In this document: in pieces, positions 33,101 through 39,615 of the stretch | How the letters are laid out: the number at the start of each line of letters is the position of its first letter | Position numbering within the stretch: position 1 is the stretch's first letter | Assembly: GCA_022827055.1 (NCBI GenBank) | Contig: JAJDTR010000059.1 | Coordinates: 1 to 39,615 of the forward strand | Direction: 5' to 3' | Origin: Candidatus Poribacteria bacterium | GTDB taxonomy: Bacteria; Poribacteria; WGA-4E; JAJDTR01 | Length of the DNA stretch: 39,615 bases | Translations under genes and position numbers: made by a program | The notes under the pieces: model-generated | Seen by the model: the letters and a program-made list of their open reading frames with translations, nothing else | What the model was told of the DNA's origin: nothing | Databases searched by the model: none

Positions 33101-36100
33101 CTAATGTTGCCCAATAGTTTCGCGGCTGCACAGGATGGCGCGTTGGCGCACCTTGTTCTAATCGCCAAAAAGACAGATCGTCTTTCTGACTTCCTCGCGC
33201 ACCTTGAAACAGAGGTGGAGTCCGACCTGATTAATCTCAAGATACTCGAAACCTTGACGAAGGTTTATATGCTGCTGGAATTCCGCCGCGAAGCGGCGCG
33301 GACCATGGCTCAACTTATCGAATTATCACCGGATGATTACGTTTATCGAGCTGCCCAAATCTACTATGCACTACCGCCCAATCTTGATTATCAGACGGCG
33401 CGATCCTTTGTTCAAGGGTTCGCACGGTGCTCGGCAAAAACGCGACTATGGTATGTCGATCGCATGTCTCAACATCTTCAATATACAGAAAATCGGCACA
33501 GCGCAAAGAAGCTGGTTCTTGAAGTCGGGTTCCCAATTGAGCGCCTAAACGAACTCGTATCGGACGAGTCGGAACTCTCGCACGCAGTGACGATACTGAT
33601 GCGGCTAGGGGAGACAACTGCCGTGGAGTCGCTGCTTTCACAGCTTGCATCGGATCTGTGCCGTCCAGCGACTGAAACGGAAATAACTCAGCAAAAGTTG
33701 CATCGCCAGCACACGACTTCACTTCTCTTAAACGCTTACCTTAACATTGGACAGATGGACCAAGCCGTTCGCTATTTCTGGCAATGGCTTGAACACGCCC
33801 GGCCAAACGCTGGCAGCGTCCACGTCATACCTCTCATATTGCGAGGGGATCAGCGTCATGCCAGACTTTCTTCGGTAACCCCACCCATCAATTACATTCA
33901 TGGCAGGGAGCGGCATCTGCTGCAGAAATTCTTCATGTACTATTGGACTCGAAACCAGCTTGAACCTTTGTATGCAAACCTACATGCCATGTTCAATCGA
34001 GCTGAAGCAGAGGCTAAAATCTACCCCGGTTTGGCGCTGTGCTATTTCTACTCGTGGGACGGAATGCCCGAAAAAACACTGGAAATCTTGCGCGAGTTGC
34101 AAACCACATTTCCCGACGATCTTTCGTTTCTGCTCCAGACTGCTATAGTATCCATTGAGACAGGAAAGCATCGTCTGGCGATGTCGGCACTGACCAAATT
34201 GGCAGATAAAGACGGGCGAAATCGCCAGAATCATAATGATACAATCCTGCAACTTGCTATCCGAACCGGGAATACGGTTAAGGTGCGCGAACTGTTGTCG
34301 AGGATGCTCAACGCACCCGTGGGTGCCGAGTTACTCGTGGAAATTGCCCGCGAACTCCAGCAGAACGGATTGAGCCAGTATGCGCTTGCAACGGCGAAAC
34401 GGGCAATGAAACTCGCTCAGAAACGACATGACCCGAGTCTTCTCAAAAGCGTGAGCCAGCAGTTGGAATGGCTCGGAAGTGGTAAGGACGCCACGGTTGC
34501 CGCGGAACAAGCTCGACGCATCGTCAACCAACGTAACCGTTACGGACGAGTGATTTACCAACAAAAGTTCGAACGCCGGATAAGCGCAACACCTCTCCGC
34601 GCAAATGCCGACCGTGAATCGAAACTCCGCGCCATAGTTGAGAAAACCCCGACATCTTTTCAAGCACAGATGCGGCTTGCCGCTTACTACGAGAGCACCA
34701 ATCAGATTGACAAAGCCATAGAGGCATTTGAATCCGCGCTTTCAATTCGTCCGCAAGATTGGAGGGCCCGGCAACGGTATGCTCGGACGCTCGTACGCGG
34801 CGGGCGCCCGGATGCCGCTGTTGCGCAACTTACGGTTTTGGTCGAGGACAACCTTCGTGCGATTGGTAGTATCTATTACGACGTAATCCGCACCTTTTTC
34901 GACGCGGGTAAAGTCAATGAAATTGTAGCGCTTGCGAAAAAGAAAATTGGGCTGTCGCTAGGACACAGCTTCAACCACGACTTTGCGAATGGCGTTGCGA
35001 GCGTATGTCTTCAGAAGAATCAGTCTAGGAAGGGGGCTGAGATATATGAACTTTTGGTAAGCATCCAGCCACACCGAATTTGGGATCTTATATCTGCCCA
35101 CACCACAGCCGGTAATCTTGATACAGCAAGCCAACTCCTTTGGAATGCGGTGAAATCTAAAGATTCCTCAATTGTGAAAGATAAGCGTGGATACGTCCAA
35201 GCTCTATACAAGTTGATGGAATTGTACAAATCGAAAGGGCAGCTAGACGCCTTGCGTGTGAAGTTTGAACAGCGGTTACGTGAGAATCCTGATGACACCG
35301 TACAGGCCTACTTTGTAACCTTACTCCGACTTTCGACCAAAGAAACCGAAGATGTTCAGCCGCTCTTGGATCAGTTACTGGAGGATGCATCGGCGATGGA
35401 CCTTGGATGGTTCTTGAACCTAGCGGGAGTCTATCGTGCGGCGGGCAATCGAGAAAGCGAGATTCGCTTACTCGAGCGGGCAATCAAAAAACTCAGCGAA
35501 AATCCCGCCAACTTTCCCCAACTGTACGAGCTGAGACAAGCGTACGAAGATCTCGGTAAGGCGTATGCCGAACACGGCAATAAGCAGCGAGCAAGGGAAA
35601 GCTTCCGGAAAATGACAACCTTAGCTATGGTAAGGTCCGGTAGGGCTTTCTATCCGAGCACTGCCGACTTGTTTTTCCAGCATGAAATGCGGGCTGACGC
35701 CGAGGCGTTGTATACGGAAATACTCCGCGACCTGTTCAGTCGGCAGTATACTCAACAGCAGGCACAGGAGCGTTTATTGAAACTTCGCGAGCACATGGAC
35801 GAATCGAATATGGCGCCCCAGTGCACTGAAAAGATGAACTCCCATGTACTTCGCGCGTTGGCAAACCAGTACATGAAACAGGGGCAACTCAATAAAGCTG
35901 AAGAACTCTTTGAACAACTCGCGGAGAGGGTGCCTGAGGATTTGGAATCGCGCGCCAAACTTGCAGAGATCTATTCACGCCAAAACAATCATGATGCCGC
36001 CTTAACCGAATGGAAGGCGATACTAAAATCCGACCCGGACACTACAAAATACCAAGATGGGGTCGTAAAGGCCTATCAATCTACAGGCAAAATTGATGCG

Positions 36101-36445
36101 GCGATTCAGCTCGCCAAGGAATACGCCGAAGCAGAGAAGGGGGTGCATTACGTCCGCCTTGCCAGAGTCTACGTGTCCAGCAATCGCGTTGATGAAGCGA
36201 TTGAAGTTTATCTGAAGGCTATTGCGATGGATCCTGGCGATAGAAACGCCTGTCAGGAGTTGGCGCAACTTTACCTTAGCAGACAAGATTTAGATGCCGC
36301 AGAAAAAATCTTCAAGCAGATTTTGAGATACACAAGCCGGAAATGGGAACGAGAGGAAATTGAAAACCAAATTCTAGATCTTTACCGCCAACAAGGCAAA
36401 CTGAGAGAAAAACTCGAACAGGAGGAGGCAGAGGGAACTAGCTAA
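30143..36445 (+). CDS. Giant tetratricopeptide-repeat protein (2100 aa)
   Basis: A 2100-residue protein with an N-terminal hydrophobic anchor or uncleaved signal (LWPMLSILGFLCVILKPLPI, residues 6-25). Nearly continuous TPR units of 34 residues follow (for example AVDAYKHAVELAPDEYYPRF, AVAAYEKAVSLSPDNLDYIR), with a less regular block around residues 950-1500. No other domain was recognised. Such superhelices act as protein-binding scaffolds, here probably in the periplasm or at the membrane face. The gene lies between DUF58 and the BatA-like VWA gene. Its stop at 36443 is probably secondary: TPR-like sequence continues in shifted frames to 37307, so the native protein may have been about 2,390 residues long. 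Confidence 0.9.
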   Translation: MTGYRLWPMLSILGFLCVILKPLPIDPGKSPDVTRNGNAFDRLYRFYFNGEGIERMLEDYQSEAVSNPNHSGLQLILGHIYQRLGKDMEAVDAYKHAVELAPDEYYPRFALGKMYAKVLRHEEAIAALTQAAELASESDDASLDDLIALYKTLGSAYFGQNRAEEARLAWGKIAEINPQNVFARVELADLFREQELYTEAIEQHKAIIRLKKEDPYRVCLSYREIGKIQEDKGEYQSAIRSYDAAMPLAKPGSWLWKDLQRRIAMVFAGDEDYESLIRHCKNKLKETPDDSELIGTLAAAYVENFRLDEGIAAYRQALRHSPADAALRLKLISVLLSAQELDEAAIEYEYLCEHQPDNLGILRELGELYLELQDENRAKMTFRRMIDRNPESASTHLTLAEIYAGHGWLNEAVAAYEKAVSLSPDNLDYIRYYGEFYLREGNPVKALEIWNRMVMGNRSVPENYDRLARLLERKGLLTGAIVASRRAVALAPGKYGYRCALARRLMDNEEYDAALSEYKEAVKLAPSEFSAGRANDRMIEVYRRQGTLAEQIENSEAAPKTFNQQMQLANMHRKMGNVTNAFNALIQARELQSDNVPVNRRLALIYARQELWDEALDAYRHLIKIDSANARQYYVYVAHIQEQKRDFSAAIQAAKQVIAFSPRNPEGYRLLAGIDKRRRDYLSAIDSLERAIILSPNTVEIRTELAHVYSIAGKYREALEQYWQCWELSDNLTDKLSIVDPMAKIYENLAARDEFGESLRQMQKWNPDDLAPSMALAKLYQLRGYLLAANEELERVLERGLENPDLLGQLVEINYELNNMPAAIAYQQWIVEIHTQPVHQLRLVELFFETGQEQNARQIWVGLMRDRNQTVEVDIELAFLLIRHGLRDEALFFLNRAGENVQAVERRYQIGALLAQMEDFEGATRQFERILTMTEPYQSVVDNTALTGDNSILQYPTWLKEDAWRFRRPTQLIHDIQRMDGNANNLLMLPNSFAAAQDGALAHLVLIAKKTDRLSDFLAHLETEVESDLINLKILETLTKVYMLLEFRREAARTMAQLIELSPDDYVYRAAQIYYALPPNLDYQTARSFVQGFARCSAKTRLWYVDRMSQHLQYTENRHSAKKLVLEVGFPIERLNELVSDESELSHAVTILMRLGETTAVESLLSQLASDLCRPATETEITQQKLHRQHTTSLLLNAYLNIGQMDQAVRYFWQWLEHARPNAGSVHVIPLILRGDQRHARLSSVTPPINYIHGRERHLLQKFFMYYWTRNQLEPLYANLHAMFNRAEAEAKIYPGLALCYFYSWDGMPEKTLEILRELQTTFPDDLSFLLQTAIVSIETGKHRLAMSALTKLADKDGRNRQNHNDTILQLAIRTGNTVKVRELLSRMLNAPVGAELLVEIARELQQNGLSQYALATAKRAMKLAQKRHDPSLLKSVSQQLEWLGSGKDATVAAEQARRIVNQRNRYGRVIYQQKFERRISATPLRANADRESKLRAIVEKTPTSFQAQMRLAAYYESTNQIDKAIEAFESALSIRPQDWRARQRYARTLVRGGRPDAAVAQLTVLVEDNLRAIGSIYYDVIRTFFDAGKVNEIVALAKKKIGLSLGHSFNHDFANGVASVCLQKNQSRKGAEIYELLVSIQPHRIWDLISAHTTAGNLDTASQLLWNAVKSKDSSIVKDKRGYVQALYKLMELYKSKGQLDALRVKFEQRLRENPDDTVQAYFVTLLRLSTKETEDVQPLLDQLLEDASAMDLGWFLNLAGVYRAAGNRESEIRLLERAIKKLSENPANFPQLYELRQAYEDLGKAYAEHGNKQRARESFRKMTTLAMVRSGRAFYPSTADLFFQHEMRADAEALYTEILRDLFSRQYTQQQAQERLLKLREHMDESNMAPQCTEKMNSHVLRALANQYMKQGQLNKAEELFEQLAERVPEDLESRAKLAEIYSRQNNHDAALTEWKAILKSDPDTTKYQDGVVKAYQSTGKIDAAIQLAKEYAEAEKGVHYVRLARVYVSSNRVDEAIEVYLKAIAMDPGDRNACQELAQLYLSRQDLDAAEKIFKQILRYTSRKWEREEIENQILDLYRQQGKLREKLEQEEAEGTS

Positions 36446-37307
36446 ACATTACCGAGACCAAGCCGAATGGAAAAAAGCCGCAGAAGCCTATCGGAGCACC
36501 TTAGATATGGCTACGGAACCTCAGTTCCGGGAAGAAATCCATTTTGCATTAATCGTTGCTTTAGCGAACCTCGGCGAATTTGAATCATCCCTTGAGTTTT
36601 ACCAAACCCTAAACCGCTCTGGAGAGCCTAGTCGCGTAGGTTCCTGGACGACGAGGTCTGGCTCATTTAGTCGAATAATTAACTTCGGCGGAGACGACCT
36701 TCGGCATAGGTTTATTAAGGCCTGCAAAGATGCTAAAAAGCTCGACCACCTACTCGCTTACTTGCAGAAACGGTATGAAAAGAAAGTAGACAATCCGATA
36801 ATATTTGAGATCGTCGCAGAAATCTACCTCACGCGCCGAGAATACACACAAGCCGCAGAGGCATATATGTTACTCTCCAGGCTACAGCCACATAACGTTC
36901 GGAGTTTCTACTATGCAGCGGCAGCTTTTGAATAAAAGCAACCAACCGGAACGTGCCCAAACGGCATTGAACGAAGGTGAGATTGCCCGCGTTCGCTATG
37001 CTAGTGGGCAATGGAACCAGAGTAGTTTGGGGCTTGTCGCACTCGCTAACATCTGCCTTCAAGGCGAGATTTATGATGCAACGATTCAGTTGCTTAAAAC
37101 TGCCATATCGAATCAGAGATATTCGGGGCGCGAAGCCGAAGAGATTTCGTATCACATGCTCGCAGAGGCGTACATCGGTGCAAAACAGCACGCGGAGGCA
37201 GTCGAGCCTATTGCCAGATTGCCAATGCCTCTACAAACCATCACATGAAGAAGATTGCTCAAGAAAGAATTCGAGAGGCTCTCCAAGAAGGTAATCTGGC
37301 TGATTGA
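36435..37307 (+). pseudogene. Frameshifted C-terminal continuation of the TPR protein
   Basis: Three successive frames give one plausible protein tail. First is ELAKHYRDQAEWKKAAEAYR (from 36435) through AAEAYMLLSRLQPHNVRSFY to a TAA at 36933. Removing the T at 36933 gives FEKSNQPERAQTALNEGE and on to EAEEISYHMLAEAYIGAKQH. Adding one A near 37224 gives LPNASTNHHMKKIAQERIRE and then ALQEGNLAD and a TGA at 37305. The pieces carry TPR helices that fit the end of the 2100-aa protein. Either the gene has decayed at its 3' end, or the assembly has indels here. None of the pieces has a ribosome-binding site of its own. Confidence 0.75.
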
Positions 37308-37442
37308 TTTCATCGGTGAACTGACTTCGGTTCCGCATAAGGCAGGCACCGCCATTTGATGTGTCAAGTTTTACTACGAAGCCATCTTGAGAGAGCAAAC
37401 GAAAATGCCAATCCACTGTTTCTACACTATCCACGCTGATTT

Positions 37443-39230
37443 ATGATTCCCACCTTTACCCTTCCCCTCGGCTTCCTCGCACTCTCGGCTGTCCCTGTGC
37501 TCGTCGGCATCTATCTGTTACGCACCCGCTCTCGCCGTTATCCGGTGTCTAGCCTGATGCTTTGGGTCAATCAGAAGCAGGCGCGGAAAGGCGGATTGAG
37601 GATTGAGCGCTTACAAACCCCTCTCTCATTCTTGTTGGAGCTCCTCACCCTTATTTTTCTGGCTCTTGCGATAGCAGAGCCAATCATCCGCACATCCAAA
37701 AGCCAGATACCGTTGATTGTGGTTTTGGATGACTCCTTTTCAATGCTCGCAGGCGACGACGATACTCCCAGAAGCCGGTCGATAACAGCTCTTGACGAGT
37801 TACTCAAACCCGAAGGCTTCAATCCACTTGCCAAACCGCGCTACGGGGTACGTTACGTGCTCGCGGGGACAGAGCCGCAACTATTGAACGAAGTGGCAAA
37901 GTCGGCGAGCGAAGCAATTGCCGAACTTGAACGCTGGGCATGTCTTTCGCCGTCCGCCGACTTGGAGGCGGCGGTATCCTTTGCGGCAACCCTCGGCGGC
38001 TCCAAAGCGCTCATGCTGGTATTAACGGACGAACCGCCGGCACACGCACTCGAATCGGACCGAATACAGTGGTGGGGTTTTGGAATCCCCCAATCCAACC
38101 TCGCCTTCGTGAACGCCACCCGAAACCCATCCGAATCGGGTGAGCGATGTCTGTTTGAGATAACAAATCTCTCCGGGATCGCACGAAAGACAGAACTAGT
38201 CGTCGAGCTTAATGACACTCAAGCCGGCGAGTCGCCTGCGCGGCTTCACCGTTCAACAGTGGCTATCCGTCCGATGGAGACGCATCGGGTTTTCCTGAAT
38301 TTGCCGCCGAAAACGCCGGCATTGCGAGCGCGGATTGGCGAGGATTCGCTGTCAATCGATAATACAGTCGTATTGCTCCCACAGATACGGAAACCGGTGT
38401 ATGTGGATATCCGAATTCAAAACCAGCGGCTCCGATCACTCATTGAAGACGCATTGGAAGCCACCGAAAGAAGTGTACCCGCAACAACACAGCCCGATTT
38501 AATCTTTCTGGATCAGACAACGCTAGCAGATGACATTGGCGAGGCATGGATTATGCGCCTTGTGGTCGAGCCGGAAGCGTCCGCTTACCTGGGACCGTTC
38601 GTCGTTAATCGGGCACATCCGTTGACTGAAGGCCTTTCATTCGACGGCGTCGTGTGGGGGGCAGGAATGACGGAGGAGTTCATCGGGGTGCCTATCATTA
38701 CTGCCGGTAACGTCCCTTTATTGACCGACACCGAGCGATACACCGGAAGCCATGAACTCCGTCTGCGTTTGCGTCCGGAGCTTTCAACGCTTCAAACGTC
38801 GCCGAACTGGCCCGCCCTGATTTGGAATCTGCTTGAGTGGCGCGCCTCGGGAACTCCGGGATTACAACGTTCCAACCTTCGTTTAGGCGAAGCGACGATT
38901 CTGAACACGAAGTTGGGAGTGGAGTCCGCCCGGATTGTTTCACCGAACGGTGAGATACATGACCAACTCGTGCTTGAGAGGAAGGTGAACCTCATGGCTC
39001 GTGAAGTCGGCGTTTATGAGGTAGAAACAGGAAGCGAGACATACACATTCTCATCGAATGCGCTCAATCAGACGGAATCAGATTTGCGCACGAGGGGATC
39101 GGGCAGATGGGGCGACTGGGGGGACAATACGCTGGAGTGGTGGGGATACCGGAGTTTCGCGTGGTTCTTTCTTCTGCTCGCCATCGCGACCTTAACGCTC
39201 CACCTAATCTTCGCCAAGCGTGGAACGTAA
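37443..39230 (+). CDS. BatA-like membrane VWA protein
   Basis: A 595-residue protein of BatA/CoxE-like layout. TM1 (about 7-27, FLALSAVPVLVGIYLLR) is followed by RRYPVSSLMLW, the usual BatA N-terminal motif. TM2 is at about 62-80. A VWA domain carries the MIDAS DDSFSM (96-101) and LVLTDEPP for the later metal loop. A long beta-rich region follows, and a C-terminal TM (SFAWFFLLLAIATLTLHLIF, about 572-591) closes the protein. In Bat/MoxR systems such proteins form the membrane platform acted on by MoxR and DUF58. The start has no visible Shine-Dalgarno. It is the last gene of the 19-kb locus. Confidence 0.9.
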   Translation: MIPTFTLPLGFLALSAVPVLVGIYLLRTRSRRYPVSSLMLWVNQKQARKGGLRIERLQTPLSFLLELLTLIFLALAIAEPIIRTSKSQIPLIVVLDDSFSMLAGDDDTPRSRSITALDELLKPEGFNPLAKPRYGVRYVLAGTEPQLLNEVAKSASEAIAELERWACLSPSADLEAAVSFAATLGGSKALMLVLTDEPPAHALESDRIQWWGFGIPQSNLAFVNATRNPSESGERCLFEITNLSGIARKTELVVELNDTQAGESPARLHRSTVAIRPMETHRVFLNLPPKTPALRARIGEDSLSIDNTVVLLPQIRKPVYVDIRIQNQRLRSLIEDALEATERSVPATTQPDLIFLDQTTLADDIGEAWIMRLVVEPEASAYLGPFVVNRAHPLTEGLSFDGVVWGAGMTEEFIGVPIITAGNVPLLTDTERYTGSHELRLRLRPELSTLQTSPNWPALIWNLLEWRASGTPGLQRSNLRLGEATILNTKLGVESARIVSPNGEIHDQLVLERKVNLMAREVGVYEVETGSETYTFSSNALNQTESDLRTRGSGRWGDWGDNTLEWWGYRSFAWFFLLLAIATLTLHLIFAKRGT

Positions 39231-39365
39231 CGCTATCAGTTATATCCCGCAAAGCATCCTGTTTTGGCTCGTTCCTGCTGGATTGACAAATCTAGTAGTT
39301 AATTGAACCATTCCTGAAATTCCTCTTGACAATTCGCACCAGCTACCTAATTCGGCGTCCAGTGA

Positions 39366-39615
39366 TCAATTCCCCAATGCACACTGGTCACAGCAATAGC
39401 GACATTCTGGGCAAATTAATTTTTGGCAATCGCATAGCGCTGATTCACCTAAGATTAAGGGGTTCTTGCCGCATCCACCACAATACGCTATTAGGGTGGT
39501 CCACAAGCTATCACTTTGGTCAGATTTGCCCTGTAAGATGTTAAAACTACTCAACTTGAAAATCTGAAATTTGCGAATCAATTCATTATCAGCGGTCCAC
39601 AACGTGACCAACGCT
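39366..39615 (-). CDS. C-terminal end of a cysteine-rich (zinc-ribbon-like) protein, partial
   Basis: The minus-strand frame is open at the right edge, so the start is outside the window; a TTG at 39611 is possible. The last about 35 residues read YCGGCGKNPLILGESALCDC then QKLICPECRYCCDQCALGN. CxxC pairs spaced like a zinc ribbon or treble-clef end make chance unlikely. The rest is unremarkable. It converges with the VWA gene. Function not assigned. Confidence 0.5.
   Translation of the reverse strand, partial: ALVTLWTADNELIRKFQIFKLSSFNILQGKSDQSDSLWTTLIAYCGGCGKNPLILGESALCDCQKLICPECRYCCDQCALGN

Overview
The window looks like a piece of a Candidatus Poribacteria (or closely related, sponge-symbiont-type) chromosome. 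This is inferred from content, not from a marker gene. The clues are a dockerin-type protein ending in a NYPNPFNPETWIPYQLA sorting-type domain, many phytanoyl-CoA dioxygenase (PhyH) paralogues, xylose-isomerase-like TIM-barrel enzymes, Gfo/Idh/MocA and ThuA proteins, Uma2 and DUF433/DUF5615 genes, and intergenic regions full of short palindromic dispersed repeats. No rRNA, tRNA, CRISPR array, prophage or intact transposase was seen.

Layout. 1-674: 3' end of a secreted dockerin/sorting-domain protein. 802-1454 (-): DUF433/DUF5615 toxin-antitoxin-like pair. 2092-8251 (+): sugar/polyol catabolism genes (TIM-barrel isomerase, Gfo/Idh/MocA oxidoreductase, PhyH, ThuA-like protein, zinc dehydrogenase), interrupted by a MITE-like element (4457-4584) and a repeat-rich 815-bp gap. 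8765-12977 (+): PhyH with an atypical metal motif, a membrane-anchored beta-repeat protein, a second TIM-barrel isomerase and a Uma2-family protein. 13182-15449 (-): probable gluconokinase-PhyH-PhyH operon. 16056-18932: decay zone with two PhyH pseudogenes and a frameshifted membrane-protein fragment around an intact SDR. 19011-19946 (+): aldo/keto reductase.

20359-39230 (+): 19-kb co-directional locus. It holds a three-TM helical membrane protein, a decayed small gene beside an intact 71-aa gene, a MoxR AAA+ ATPase, a 709-aa exported/membrane protein, an ABC-2-type ATPase/permease pair, a DUF58 protein, a 2100-residue TPR protein followed by a frameshift-broken TPR tail, and a BatA-like VWA protein. 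MoxR + DUF58 + VWA + TPR is the logic of Bat/MoxR chaperone loci; here it is joined to an ABC exporter and an unusually long TPR scaffold, which makes it the best candidate for an uncharacterised system in the window. 39366-39615 (-): C-terminal end of a cysteine-rich protein.

The left half appears to convert sugars or sugar acids and hydroxylate small organic molecules. The right half appears to be an envelope-associated assembly machine. Several genes carry single-base indels at or near short homopolymers, so some 'pseudogenes' could be assembly errors. The PhyH copy at 18057 carries substitutions (two stops and a lost catalytic His) and is genuinely decayed.
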